Shown here: in pieces, positions 8,274-17,321 of the stretch
Layout: the number at the start of each line of letters is the position of its first letter
Numbering within the stretch: position 1 is the stretch's first letter
DNA from: Maridesulfovibrio sp.
GTDB taxonomy: Bacteria; Desulfobacterota; Desulfovibrionia; Desulfovibrionales; Desulfovibrionaceae
Direction: 5' to 3'
DNA: 64,000 bases
Assembly (NCBI RefSeq): GCF_963677005.1
Contig: NZ_OY781616.1
Span: 124,001-188,000, forward strand
Notes under the pieces: model-generated
What the model saw: the letters and a program-made list of their open reading frames with translations, nothing else
Database searches by the model: none
What the model was told of the DNA's origin: nothing
Translations under genes and position numbers: made by a program

Positions 8274-9722
8274 CTATTTATCCTTCAGTTCTATGGTGCG
8301 GAAGATGTTGGTTCCCTGCCGCTTGATCAGCAGCATGACCAGACCGCGCTTCTTGCCCTGTGTGTTGATTATGCTCTGCAGTTCCTTGACCGAATTTACC
8401 TTGTGCTGGTTGGCTTCAAGGATGACGTCGCCAACTGCGATGGCGGCGTTTTCAGCCGGGGAATCCTGTCCCACTTCTATGACCAGCAGGCCCATGGGAC
8501 TGTCCAGTCCCAGTGACTGTGCTTCGGCTTCACGGTTGATCCTGCGCACAACCAGTCCTAGGTCGTCGATGCTTTCTTCTCTTCCCTTGGGAGAGGCCTG
8601 TTCAGCCTTGGCTACCACGGTTTTTCCGTTGCGGTCGCCGAGGGTGATGCTCAGCTTTTTGGTGCTTCCCTGACGCCATACTTCTACAGTCACCTTCTTG
8701 CCCGGAGGCAGTGCGGCAACTGTGCGCAGCAGGTCGTTGGTATCATCTATCTTCTGGCCGTCCACTGTGAGGATTACATCACCGACCTTCATTCCGCCCT
8801 TGTCTGCGGGGTCGCCGGGGTTGACGGAGTTGACCAGTGCGCCGGTCTTCTTCTGCAGCCCCAGAGCCTTGGCCGTGTTTTCATCCGAGTCCTGTATGGT
8901 CACGCCGAGCCAGCCGCGGCTGACCTTGTGGTCGTTCTTGAGCTGGGTGATGACGTTTTTGGCCATGTTGCTGGGGATGGCGAAGCCGATCCCCTGTCCG
9001 CTGGCGATTATGGCGGTGTTGATGCCGACAACCTTTCCATTCATATCGATGAGCGGTCCGCCGGAGTTTCCGGGGTTGATGCTTGCATCGGTCTGGATGA
9101 AGTTATCGAACGGACCAGCACCGATGATGCGTCCCTTGGCGCTGATGATACCCTTGGTTACGGTGTGTCCGAGACCGAAGGGGTTGCCTATGGCCAGCAC
9201 CCATTCTCCTACCTGGGCCTTTTCGGAGTCGGCGAAGTCCAGATGGGGAAGTTTCTTGTCCGCTTCAATCTTCAGCAGGGCGAGGTCTGTTTCCTTGTCA
9301 CGGCCGATAAGTTTGGCAGTATAATCCCTGCCGTCGTTCTGGAGCTTGACCTTGATTTCGTCGGCAGATGCCACGACATGGTTGTTGGTCACTATATAGC
9401 CGTCATCGGAAATGATGAATCCGGAACCGAGTGAACCGGTCTTGCGTTTTTGTTTGGGGTGGTTCCCGCGCCCTCTGTTATTGAACTGTTTGAAGAATTC
9501 CTCAAAGGGGTTGAGTCCGTTTTGTCCGTTGCCGTGAAACTGGAAAAAATTTTCCATGGAGTTATCAACTTCAACTGTTTTTACAGTATTTATGTTTACG
9601 ACAGCCGGACCGCATTTTTTCGCCAGATCCACAAAGGAAGGCAGGCCGTCCGCAAAGGCGAAGGCCGGTAATGCGAGAATTGCAATGAGAGTAAGTAATC
9701 CAAGATAGTTTTTTGATTTCAT
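8274..9722 (-). CDS. Do-family periplasmic serine protease/chaperone (DegP/DegQ type)
   Basis: A 482-residue HtrA-family protease for periplasmic protein quality control. A signal peptide (about 1-24, ending AFA-D) is followed by a trypsin-like domain with catalytic triad His115 (NNHVV), Asp146 (TDLALL) and Ser220 (GNSGGP). Two PDZ domains follow (about 265-355 and 385-470; the first contains RGWLGVTI). A Gly/Asn/Phe-rich stretch at about 60-90 forms the LA-loop region that controls oligomerisation. Upstream lies a divergent operon. Two PDZ domains and all three catalytic residues make the Do assignment firm; DegP versus DegQ cannot be decided here. Confidence 0.96.
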   Translation of the reverse strand: MKSKNYLGLLTLIAILALPAFAFADGLPSFVDLAKKCGPAVVNINTVKTVEVDNSMENFFQFHGNGQNGLNPFEEFFKQFNNRGRGNHPKQKRKTGSLGSGFIISDDGYIVTNNHVVASADEIKVKLQNDGRDYTAKLIGRDKETDLALLKIEADKKLPHLDFADSEKAQVGEWVLAIGNPFGLGHTVTKGIISAKGRIIGAGPFDNFIQTDASINPGNSGGPLIDMNGKVVGINTAIIASGQGIGFAIPSNMAKNVITQLKNDHKVSRGWLGVTIQDSDENTAKALGLQKKTGALVNSVNPGDPADKGGMKVGDVILTVDGQKIDDTNDLLRTVAALPPGKKVTVEVWRQGSTKKLSITLGDRNGKTVVAKAEQASPKGREESIDDLGLVVRRINREAEAQSLGLDSPMGLLVIEVGQDSPAENAAIAVGDVILEANQHKVNSVKELQSIINTQGKKRGLVMLLIKRQGTNIFRTIELKDK

Positions 9723-9919
9723 TTAACCTCCTCAAACTGCCGCCCGGAAAACGGGGCAGGCGGCAATGAGATGAAGTATAGTACTCTTTTTTCAAATGTA
9801 AATAGGACCGGAGGAAATGAGCTTTAAATTCAGCCGGGAAAAGATTCCGGGGCGGATGGAAAATGAAAAACAGGCAGGATGGGCTTGAACACCTTGCCTG
9901 CGAAGTGTAAACCGTGCCC

Positions 9920-10147
9920 ATGAGTAACGAAAACAACGACAAGCCGTATTTTATGGAAGACGGGACTCTGGTCATTCCCTTTTCCTGTCCTGATCACAGC
10001 TACAAGTACTGGAAAAAGGAAGGCAAGAAACTTTCTGAAGTCCTTGCGGAAATCGGTGCTGACAGGGAAACGTGGAAGCGTTTTACCGCAGATCCGTACC
10101 CGGACGATGTTACGCCGGAAAGTCCTGCGGAAGACGGAGAGGATTAG
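9920..10147 (+). CDS. Small acidic hypothetical protein
   Basis: A 75-residue soluble acidic protein of unknown function with no signal peptide. A recognisable middle segment (PFSCPDHSYKYWKKEGKKL) is followed by a disordered acidic tail rich in Pro, Glu and Asp. The ATG at 9920 lacks a good Shine-Dalgarno; a GTG two codons upstream is an alternative. It ends three bases before the TTG start of the PAP2 gene, and its own 3' end supplies the GGAG ribosome-binding site for that gene. Translational coupling therefore supports it being real. No function is proposed. Confidence 0.65.
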   Translation: MSNENNDKPYFMEDGTLVIPFSCPDHSYKYWKKEGKKLSEVLAEIGADRETWKRFTADPYPDDVTPESPAEDGED

Positions 10148-10150
10148 CCC

Positions 10151-10777
10151 TTGTCCGCATTCCTCAACAGGCACGCCGCGTTGTGCCACTACATTCTGGG
10201 TTCCCTGCCGTTGCTGCTGATTCTGGCGGTGATCCGGTATCATTTTGCGAATGAAACAGAAGTGATGCTCTGGTTCAAGGCTCATGCGCACGCTCACCCG
10301 GACATCAGGAAAACGGCTCTTCTGATCACGGATTGGGGGAATGCGCTTTTTTATCCAGTATATCTCTGGTTTCTGATCACCGGGATAAGACAGCGCAGGA
10401 AATATTCATCACGCCTGCGATTTGCGCTTGTATATCTAGTTGTACAGTTGTCGATAAGTCTGCTGCTGGTCCGGTTCATGAAAATAGCCATCGGAAGACC
10501 GCGCCCCGGCGAGGGCCCCCTCTTTGAACCTTTTTCCGGCAGGGGGGCATACCATTCGCTGCCTTCCGGACATACTACGGAAATTTACGGGGCTGCGCTG
10601 CCCCTTGTTTTGAGATACAGGCAGTTTCTGCTTACCCTGATTTTGGGGATATTTGCCGCCGCGGTGGCTTTCAGCCGGATATATCTGAGCTGGCACCATC
10701 CCAGCGATGTGTTCTGCGGCTGGATGCTCGGTTCCGTGGCAGGGTTCGCCATTCACCTTTTCTCCCGAGAGGATTGA
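10151..10777 (+). CDS. PAP2-family membrane phosphatase
   Basis: A 208-residue integral membrane phosphatase of the PAP2 superfamily (undecaprenyl-diphosphate, lipid A or phosphatidate phosphatase type). The three signature motifs are present: KIAIGRPRP near 117-125, SLPSGHT near 144-150, and SRIYLSWHHPSD near 177-188. They are spread over about five or six membrane segments. The start is a TTG, supported by GGAGAGG about eight bases upstream. It is followed after four bases by the ArnT-like transferase. The pair suggests recycling or remodelling of a polyprenyl- or lipid-A-linked phosphate, which is inference. Confidence 0.88.
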   Translation: MSAFLNRHAALCHYILGSLPLLLILAVIRYHFANETEVMLWFKAHAHAHPDIRKTALLITDWGNALFYPVYLWFLITGIRQRRKYSSRLRFALVYLVVQLSISLLLVRFMKIAIGRPRPGEGPLFEPFSGRGAYHSLPSGHTTEIYGAALPLVLRYRQFLLTLILGIFAAAVAFSRIYLSWHHPSDVFCGWMLGSVAGFAIHLFSRED

Positions 10778-10781
10778 TTAA

Positions 10782-12419
10782 ATGCGTCATGAAAAAAAGT
10801 CCCTTGCATGGGACATTCTGGAAAGCAGCCCCTGGCTTTCCGTTCTCTTCCTCCTGTTCCTGCAATCCGTGTTCACCATGGACTACCGTTCCCTGTGGTT
10901 TTCGGATGAGGTCCGCTATGCCAACGTCTACCACCAGATGAAGGATGCCGGGCACTGGCTGGTCATGTATCTGAACGGGGTTCCATACCCGGACAAGCCT
11001 CCGGTATATTTCTGGTTTCTGTCGCTTATCGATAACCTGACCCCTGCAGACGGACCTTCCGTCTTCTTCCTGGGATCGGCTGTTTCCGCGGCAATCTTTC
11101 TTGTTTCTACGCTGGCTCTTGCGAAAACTCTTGGGTGCGGAAAGAAAACCGTTCTTGCAAGCGGTCTGGTCCTGCTCACGAATATTTTTTTTGCAGGCAT
11201 TGCACATTATTCCAGAATGGACCTGCTGTTCGCCAGCTTTATAATCTGGGCAAACATATGCTTATACAAAGGTTTTCATAGCCGGAGCACTGCGCGGTGG
11301 TTTATTGCCGCTTTTGCCCTGATGGGAGTCGCCACATTGACCAAGGGGCCGCTCGGCCTCATCTTTCCGATTTTGACAGCTGTCTGTTTTCTAGGCTGGA
11401 AGAAAAGGTTCTTCCTGTTGCGCGACAAAGGACTGGCAAAAGGATTCGCCGTACTGCTGGCTATCCTTGCGGCCTGGGTGGTCGGAGCTATGATTGTGGA
11501 TGGAACCTCTTTTATCCATAATATTTTCTACAAGCAGATTTATCAGCGTGCGGTAAGCTCGTTTCACCATGAAGAGCCGTTCCAGTATTATCTGATAGCC
11601 TTCCCGCTGGCGTGGCTGCCATGGACCACGGCCATTTTCGCTCTGCCGTTCAAAAAACTGTTCTGCACAGATTCTCTTGCGGCTTTTTTGGCCGCACGCA
11701 ACGATGATGCAACTGACGGCCGCGACTGGGCATGGATCATGTTCATCAGCGGTTTTGTGCTGCTTTCGTGTCTCAGTATCAAGGTTCTTATCTATATCCT
11801 GCCGCTGTTTGCGCCTCTGGCCGTGCTTACTGCACGAGGGCTGCTGGGTGAAGGAGGGAATCCTCCGGCCATCAATTCCGCCCGGATGTGGATCGGTGTT
11901 GCCGTTGTCTATCTGGTGCTCGCAGTTGCGGCGCCTTTTGCGGAAGCCTTCTTCCCATTTGATTCAGCCCTGCGCGGTTTGTCTTTCACTGTGCTGATTA
12001 TGGGAGTGGGCGGCCTCGGAATGCTGGCGCTCAGGAATTCCGGCGCGAAAAGAGGACTGTTGCTCATGGCAGTTGTTATGGTCCTGTGGCTCCAGCCGCT
12101 GGCCCTTTACACTCTGCCGTCACTCGATCCGGTTATGAGCCCGCGCCAGACTGGTGAAATGATGAAACACTATGTGGAGCAGGGTAGTTATCCGCTGGCC
12201 CACAAAATTTATTCCGGCATCTTTTCCTATTACGCCGGAACGGATATTCATGAAACAAGTGACATGGATGAGATAAACTCACTCCTGAACCAGAAGGATG
12301 ATGTAATTCTGGTCATGCAGAAAAAATATTATGACAAATGGAAAGACAAGCCTGACGGGATAAGGGTTATAAATGAACAGTTCATTTCCGACCGGCCCTA
12401 TGTGCTGATCAAGAAATGA
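10782..12419 (+). CDS. ArnT-like glycosyltransferase (GT39/GT83 family membrane protein)
   Basis: A 545-residue GT-C fold polytopic membrane glycosyltransferase. The first extracytoplasmic loop carries SDEVRYA (Asp-Glu, the usual metal/catalytic pair near residue 40) and PDKPPVYFW near 73-81, the signature of ArnT and protein-mannosyltransferase-like enzymes using polyprenyl-phosphate sugars. About ten to eleven hydrophobic helices follow, then a soluble C-terminal domain (about 445-545). Last gene of a three-gene operon behind the PAP2 phosphatase, with a terminator 18 bases past its stop. A role in lipid A or surface-glycan decoration is inferred; the sugar cannot be told. Confidence 0.87.
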   Translation: MRHEKKSLAWDILESSPWLSVLFLLFLQSVFTMDYRSLWFSDEVRYANVYHQMKDAGHWLVMYLNGVPYPDKPPVYFWFLSLIDNLTPADGPSVFFLGSAVSAAIFLVSTLALAKTLGCGKKTVLASGLVLLTNIFFAGIAHYSRMDLLFASFIIWANICLYKGFHSRSTARWFIAAFALMGVATLTKGPLGLIFPILTAVCFLGWKKRFFLLRDKGLAKGFAVLLAILAAWVVGAMIVDGTSFIHNIFYKQIYQRAVSSFHHEEPFQYYLIAFPLAWLPWTTAIFALPFKKLFCTDSLAAFLAARNDDATDGRDWAWIMFISGFVLLSCLSIKVLIYILPLFAPLAVLTARGLLGEGGNPPAINSARMWIGVAVVYLVLAVAAPFAEAFFPFDSALRGLSFTVLIMGVGGLGMLALRNSGAKRGLLLMAVVMVLWLQPLALYTLPSLDPVMSPRQTGEMMKHYVEQGSYPLAHKIYSGIFSYYAGTDIHETSDMDEINSLLNQKDDVILVMQKKYYDKWKDKPDGIRVINEQFISDRPYVLIKK

Positions 12420-12437
12420 TCTTTTAATGAAATACGG

Positions 12438-12469
12438 GAAAATCCGTTCCAGGTTTGGGACGGATTTTC
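12438..12469 (+). terminator. Intrinsic terminator of the PAP2-ArnT operon
   Basis: A 13-bp stem with one wobble (GAAAATCCGTTCC with GGGACGGATTTTC) closes a 6-base loop and is followed by TATTTGTTTTTT. Confidence 0.88.
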
Positions 12470-12585
12470 TATTTGTTTTTTATGCTGATTTAGATTTTAA
12501 AAAGTATTGCACCATGATAGAGTGTATTAAAAGCCCCGGTACCGGGTTGGATAGCCATATGATCAGGAAGTAGAAGGAGGGCCGG

Positions 12586-13806
12586 ATGGGCAGGTCGAAA
12601 AACATACTTTTTGTCGACGAAGACAAGGCTCAGTTGCAATTGCTGGAAAAGTTGATCGAGCCGTTACAGAAACGCTGGAAAGTCTGCTTTGCCAGCAATG
12701 CCGAAGAGGTCATGGATCAACTCATGACTCGTCCTTTTGATATCGTTGCAACCGAATTGCATATGGAAGGGTTCGCAGATGGAGAACTCCTGCACGAGAT
12801 AAAATCCCGTCAGCCCGGCTCAATCAGGTTTATTACTTCCGCCGAAGTGCAGGCCGAAAATTTTCTCCAGTATATCAATTCCGCGCATCAGTTCATTTCC
12901 AAGCCGTATGTTCCTTCGGAGTTCTTGAGTAAAATCAAGAAAAGCATGCGGCTCAAAAATATTTTTCTCAACGAGCGTGCTGCCAAAGCCATTGCTTCCA
13001 TAGATGAGCTGCCGTCCCTGCCCGATCTTTATTTCCGGCTGGAAAAAGCCCTCAGAAAGGAAGACGTCTTCATCGGTGAACTAGGCAGGATAATAGGCGA
13101 AGACATGAGCATGAGCGCCGGTCTTCTGAAAATCGTAAATTCTCCGGTTTTCGGCCTGTTTTCAAAGGTGACCAATCCGGAACAGGCTGTAACGCTGCTG
13201 GGGCTGGACGCGCTCAAAGGTATTGTCATGGGCTTGTCCATGTTCAATTCAGCGGATTTAAAGGGATTGGATTTTTCCATTGCGGAACTCGGTGAGCACT
13301 GCCAGTATACAGGATTGCTCGGCAGGGCCATTGTCAGGTCGGAGGACGCCTGTAACGAGTTGTGCGAAAATACTTTTCTTGCCGGATTCCTGCACGATAT
13401 AGGGAAGCTGGTGCTTGCCACATCATATCCTGACGAATATCGGATGATCCTCGGTCTGGTGCGCGAGGATGCTGTTTCCATACAGGATGCGGAAAAGGAC
13501 ATCCTCGGGTTTACCCATGCCGAGGTAGGGGCCTATCTGCTGGCCATATGGGGATTCAACGAGGATGTGGTAGAGGCGGTGTACTGCCATCACGATTTGT
13601 CAAAGCTGGGCAGCACGGATTTAAGCCCTGCGGTTGCTGTGCATGTGGCAAATACTTTTGACCATGAACTGCGGTTCCCTTGTCAAAAATGCGCTCCGCA
13701 CCTTCTTGATGCCAGGTGGCTGGAGATTCACGGTTTTTCACCCAGTCTGGTCGGCTGGCTCAGTGTCTGCGCGGAACACCTTGAGCAACTGCCCGGAACA
13801 GATTGA
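12586..13806 (+). CDS. Receiver-HDOD signalling protein with Glu at the phosphorylation site
   Basis: A 406-residue two-domain protein. Residues 5-120 form a response-regulator receiver (ILFVDEDK acidic pocket at the start; SKPY with the conserved Lys near 102). Residues about 140-335 form an HDOD domain (IDELPSLP near 138; VNSPVFGL near 186; GFLHDIGKL near 270), used in bacteria to relay signals to motility and nucleotide-messenger pathways. Unusually, the usual phospho-acceptor Asp is Glu57 (FDIVATELHM), which could mimic permanent phosphorylation. AAGGAGG precedes the ATG. The output and partners are unknown. Confidence 0.9.
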   Translation: MGRSKNILFVDEDKAQLQLLEKLIEPLQKRWKVCFASNAEEVMDQLMTRPFDIVATELHMEGFADGELLHEIKSRQPGSIRFITSAEVQAENFLQYINSAHQFISKPYVPSEFLSKIKKSMRLKNIFLNERAAKAIASIDELPSLPDLYFRLEKALRKEDVFIGELGRIIGEDMSMSAGLLKIVNSPVFGLFSKVTNPEQAVTLLGLDALKGIVMGLSMFNSADLKGLDFSIAELGEHCQYTGLLGRAIVRSEDACNELCENTFLAGFLHDIGKLVLATSYPDEYRMILGLVREDAVSIQDAEKDILGFTHAEVGAYLLAIWGFNEDVVEAVYCHHDLSKLGSTDLSPAVAVHVANTFDHELRFPCQKCAPHLLDARWLEIHGFSPSLVGWLSVCAEHLEQLPGTD

Positions 13807-13831
13807 TCCGGACCGGGCTGTCATTCGGCAA

Positions 13832-14173
13832 CTACTTTATTTTTTTAAGTCGCACGGCTGTGCCGTAGCAGGAGTAGAATTTATCCCCTTCCGGGTGGAA
13901 GGAGACCGATTCGCGGTATCCGAGTATGGCATCCGCATTGGCGTCCACGGCCTGGGCAATCAGTCCGTAAAAAGCATTGTCGAAGTTGTAACTTCTGCAG
14001 ACTATCAGTCCGAAAGTTCCCACCACCTCGCGGTTGGGCACGTTTTCAGTCGTTACTATTTTTACTCTGCCGCCAAGGTAGAGATTGCGGGCCATATCCA
14101 GCCGCTGGTCTTTCTTGGCGTCTTCCACCGACCTGCGGTCCTTGCGGTTTGGAGAACCGAACATGAGGGCCAT
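13832..14173 (-). CDS. YbjQ/UPF0145-like small protein
   Basis: A 113-residue soluble protein. After a charged N-terminal extension, residues 35-113 resemble the YbjQ (UPF0145) fold: a strand carrying VTTENVP, a GTFGLIVCRS loop, a helix AQAVDANADAILGYRES, and a closing strand YGTAVRLKKI. Family members form pentamers, and their function is not settled (sometimes labelled heavy-metal binding). The resemblance was judged by eye and is only moderate. It is convergent with the HDOD gene and lies downstream of the hybrid kinase gene. Confidence 0.6.
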   Translation of the reverse strand: MALMFGSPNRKDRRSVEDAKKDQRLDMARNLYLGGRVKIVTTENVPNREVVGTFGLIVCRSYNFDNAFYGLIAQAVDANADAILGYRESVSFHPEGDKFYSCYGTAVRLKKIK

Positions 14174-14290
14174 AATTCTTTCCTTTTCAGTTTGTTAACA
14201 AGCACACTGTCGATGAACTTCTGCCTTATTTCAAAAACTGTTTCAAGTAGATTAGCTGCCTGTTGCCCACAAAATCTATCTGCCGCTTTT

Positions 14291-17065
14291 TCAGCTGTGT
14301 TTTTTCCTCAAGTCACGGATTTTCCGGAAAAGTAGTCCCATCTGTTCCGCTGTACGGGTCAGCGCCGTTCGCGCAGCTTCCTCTGAATCCGATTTACAGG
14401 CTCTTTCCAGTTCCAGCGCTGCTGCCGACAATGCTGCAGCGGAAATATTGGCCGCAGAGCCTTTCAGAGTATGTGCTTTTTCTCCGGCTTCCTTGAGCTT
14501 GCCGCTGTTTATCATCTCATCCGTTTCGGCGCAGAAATCCGTGTTGTATTCTTTGAAGTTGCCGACGATCTTAATCAGTATATCCATGTCTCCGCCTATG
14601 CGTTCCAGAGCATCGTCCAGGTCTAATATTGCTGCACTATTGGTTTGCGGTATTGCCGCAGGTGGCGGATTGCTGCTTTCGTGTTTTTTCTCGGTCTGTT
14701 TTTCGGCCTTAACTAAAAATCGGCGCAGGGTGCTTATCAGCTGTTCTTTATCGATGGGTTTGGAAAGATAGTCGTTCATTCCGGCTGTCAGGCATTTTTC
14801 CTTGTCCCCGCGCATTGCGTGTGCGGTCATGGCGATGATCGGTAGGTTAGTAAGCCCCATCTGGGTCCGGATTATTTCTGTTGCCTGGTATCCGTCCATC
14901 TCCGGCATCTGGATGTCCATGAGCACAAGGTCGAATGTCTCCTTTTGTATCATGGATACGGCTTTGCTGCCGTTGGAGGCACTTTTCATATCAACTCCGG
15001 TCGGTGCAAGAATCTGTTCAGCAACCTGTCTGTTGATGGGGTTGTCCTCCACCAGAAGAATCCTGAAGCCGCTGAATTCTGCGGTCGGTTGGCGGTGCGA
15101 TTCATGGAAAAAGTCTTTGCGCACTTCGTACCCGAATGTGTTCATTATGGAGTCAAAGAGAGGCTCCTGCCGCAGGGGTTTGGTCATGAGCCTGTTAATG
15201 CCGGCCTGGTCGGCTTTTGCCAGAGCCGCGTCCACATCCGTGGACGTGATCATGAGAATGGGCAGTTCCTCCCGTGAAAAATTTTTCCTGATAGCCTTGC
15301 AGACTTCGTCTCCGCCCATACCGGGGAGCTTGAGGTCTACCAGCGCCATTCTGAAATGGTGTTCGGAGCCGCTTGCCAAGAGGTCAAGTGCATCCTCTCC
15401 CGATGCTGCAGAAACCGGGGAAAATCCGAATTGCCTGAGGTAGCGGGAAAGAACGCTTCTTACAGCCAGATTGTCATCAACGACAAGAACTTCTGCGCCC
15501 TGCAGTTCTTCAGGCAGTGAAAAATCATTTGAAGATGTGTCCGGAGCCACTTCCGGGACTATGGAGAAATAAAAAGTGCTGCCCTTGCCGGGACTGCTGC
15601 GCACCCAGATATTTCCCCCCATAAGTTCTACAATCCCTCTGGAAATGGTCAATCCGAGCCCTGTGCCGCCGTATTTACGGGTTGTAGACCCGTCCGCCTG
15701 TCTGAACGGCTCGAAAAGATAGGGCTGGATGTCCTCGGATATGCCGATCCCGGTGTCCTTTACCGCAAACATAATTTCCGATTTTCCCGGTGCAATTTCA
15801 GTTGCGGAGACGGTGATGGTTATTTCGCCCTTGTTTGTGAATTTGAAGGCATTGGCGGTCAAATTGATAAGAACCTGCCGCAGCCTTAAGGGGTCTGCAA
15901 TTACGCGCTTGGGAACATCCGGATGGATGTCTATGGCCAGTTCTGTCTGAGAATCGACCATCTGGTCAACGAAAAGATCCGAAACATCATGGACCAGCCG
16001 ATGCAGGTTGAAGTTGACCTCCTCAAGACTTAACCTGTCGGCCTCCATCTTGGAAAAGTCGAGGATGTCGTTAATGAGTCTGAGCAGGACCCGTCCTGAA
16101 CTGACTATGATTTTGAGGAATTCTCTTTGCTTGGAAGTAAGGTCGGTGGAGAGGGTAAGGTCCGCCATGCCGATGATTGCATTCATCGGGGTTCTTATTT
16201 CGTGGCTGACGTTGGCCATAAACTGGCTTTTTGACTGGGAGGCTGCTTCTGCCGCGTCTCTGGCCTGTTCCAGTTCCCGGTTGATCTCCTTCAGCTCCCG
16301 GTAGCTGTTTTCCAGGTTCTTGTTGCTCTGGTGTATTTTTTCCTGCAGCTGTCCGCTGTATTCCTTGAGTTTCTGGTCCTGCTCTTCAATCTGCTGCAGC
16401 ATGTTGTTAAAGTTGTCCAGCAGGGTTTTCATTTCACCCTGTGATTTGAAATTGACCCTGGCGCTGTAGTTCTTGTCCACGGAAATCTGCTTTGCGGTCT
16501 GGGTGAGTCTGATGATCGGTGAGATCAGTATGCGGTGCATGGTAACAAACAGTGTCACCATCAGCAGCACAACCAGCAGCACGGTGCGCATCAGGGACTT
16601 CAGAAGGGACTGGTACAGTTCGTCCTGAATGAATTTCGGAGTCAGGAAAACTTCCACCGCGCCTATGGGCTGCCCCATGATTGATATTTCGGCTTTGCGC
16701 TTGATCAGTCTTCCGGTGGGCCAGTTGTCGAAGTCTATTATGTTCCATTCGCGGTCACGGGTTTTGCCTGAAAAAACGTTTTTGCCGTTATCCTCGGTTA
16801 CCAGTATCGCCTCAATCCTTTTATCAATCATTTCCGAAAGGATAATTCGATTTATGGCCGCCTGGTCAACGTTCCAGAGCGGGGTGATGAGTGACTCGGA
16901 CAGTCTTTCCACCAGTCCGTCGGCCTTTTCGTTCAATTCCCGCAGCATCTCGCCGCGCATGGAGGTATAATCATATGCACCCGATATTACGAAAGTAATG
17001 AGTGAAATGAATATAATCAGCAGGCCGATCCTGGTCTGGACTCTTTCCGGGTTGAATGGTCTCAT
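14291..17065 (-). CDS. Hybrid sensor histidine kinase, BarA-like (HAMP-HisKA-HATPase-REC-REC-Hpt)
   Basis: About 924 residues. Two membrane helices (about 12-32 and 160-178) flank a periplasmic sensor loop. HAMP (about 180-230) and a coiled coil (to about 280) follow, then HisKA with [11 protein letters not shown] (phospho-His near 288), and HATPase with N box and GTGLGLTIS. Two receivers each carry a phosphorylatable Asp ([10 protein letters not shown] and [11 protein letters not shown]), and a C-terminal Hpt domain has HTLKGSAAN. This is the BarA/ArcB type of multi-step phosphorelay. The start is uncertain: ATG at 17065 is chosen over an upstream GTG at 17101, neither with a strong Shine-Dalgarno. 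No cognate output regulator is adjacent. Confidence 0.93.
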   Translation of the reverse strand: MRPFNPERVQTRIGLLIIFISLITFVISGAYDYTSMRGEMLRELNEKADGLVERLSESLITPLWNVDQAAINRIILSEMIDKRIEAILVTEDNGKNVFSGKTRDREWNIIDFDNWPTGRLIKRKAEISIMGQPIGAVEVFLTPKFIQDELYQSLLKSLMRTVLLVVLLMVTLFVTMHRILISPIIRLTQTAKQISVDKNYSARVNFKSQGEMKTLLDNFNNMLQQIEEQDQKLKEYSGQLQEKIHQSNKNLENSYRELKEINRELEQARDAAEAASQSKSQFMANVSHEIRTPMNAIIGMADLTLSTDLTSKQREFLKIIVSSGRVLLRLINDILDFSKMEADRLSLEEVNFNLHRLVHDVSDLFVDQMVDSQTELAIDIHPDVPKRVIADPLRLRQVLINLTANAFKFTNKGEITITVSATEIAPGKSEIMFAVKDTGIGISEDIQPYLFEPFRQADGSTTRKYGGTGLGLTISRGIVELMGGNIWVRSSPGKGSTFYFSIVPEVAPDTSSNDFSLPEELQGAEVLVVDDNLAVRSVLSRYLRQFGFSPVSAASGEDALDLLASGSEHHFRMALVDLKLPGMGGDEVCKAIRKNFSREELPILMITSTDVDAALAKADQAGINRLMTKPLRQEPLFDSIMNTFGYEVRKDFFHESHRQPTAEFSGFRILLVEDNPINRQVAEQILAPTGVDMKSASNGSKAVSMIQKETFDLVLMDIQMPEMDGYQATEIIRTQMGLTNLPIIAMTAHAMRGDKEKCLTAGMNDYLSKPIDKEQLISTLRRFLVKAEKQTEKKHESSNPPPAAIPQTNSAAILDLDDALERIGGDMDILIKIVGNFKEYNTDFCAETDEMINSGKLKEAGEKAHTLKGSAANISAAALSAAALELERACKSDSEEAARTALTRTAEQMGLLFRKIRDLRKKHS

Positions 17066-17167
17066 GTTCAATAAGGATAAGGGATTAGCGTAGAGGGGCA
17101 CTCTACGGATGTAGACAACTTTCTAGCATTGCAGCATATTTGTTGCAACATAACTTTTGATGAGTCG

Positions 17168-17250
17168 GCTGCCGTGCGGTCTTTCCGCAAGTCCGGGGTC
17201 TTATCCCTTAAGGCGACTGGGCTGTTAAACACCGCCTGAAAGCCGGCAGC
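17168..17250 (+). ncRNA. Candidate structured leader RNA upstream of nadE
   Basis: A 7-bp helix (GCTGCCG at 17168-17174 with CGGCAGC at 17244-17250) encloses three local hairpins: TGCGG/CCGCA (17175-17179 with 17185-17189), GGG/CCC (17196-17207) and GGCG/CGCC (17212-17236). This cloverleaf-like layout lies 72 bases before the nadE start. It has no T-loop or anticodon arm, so it is not a tRNA. It matches no riboswitch class I can recall with certainty. Read by eye; folding energy was not computed. Confidence 0.3.
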
Positions 17251-17321
17251 TAATTTATGGACAAGCTTTCCTGCAGACGTTACTTAGAGCCGAGCATAAA
17301 TTTGAGGAAGGACATAAAACG

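Noticed and set aside
17168..17250. tRNA gene upstream of nadE
   Set aside because: The cloverleaf outline lacks TTCGA T-loop, anticodon arm and CCA, so it is reported only as a candidate structured RNA.
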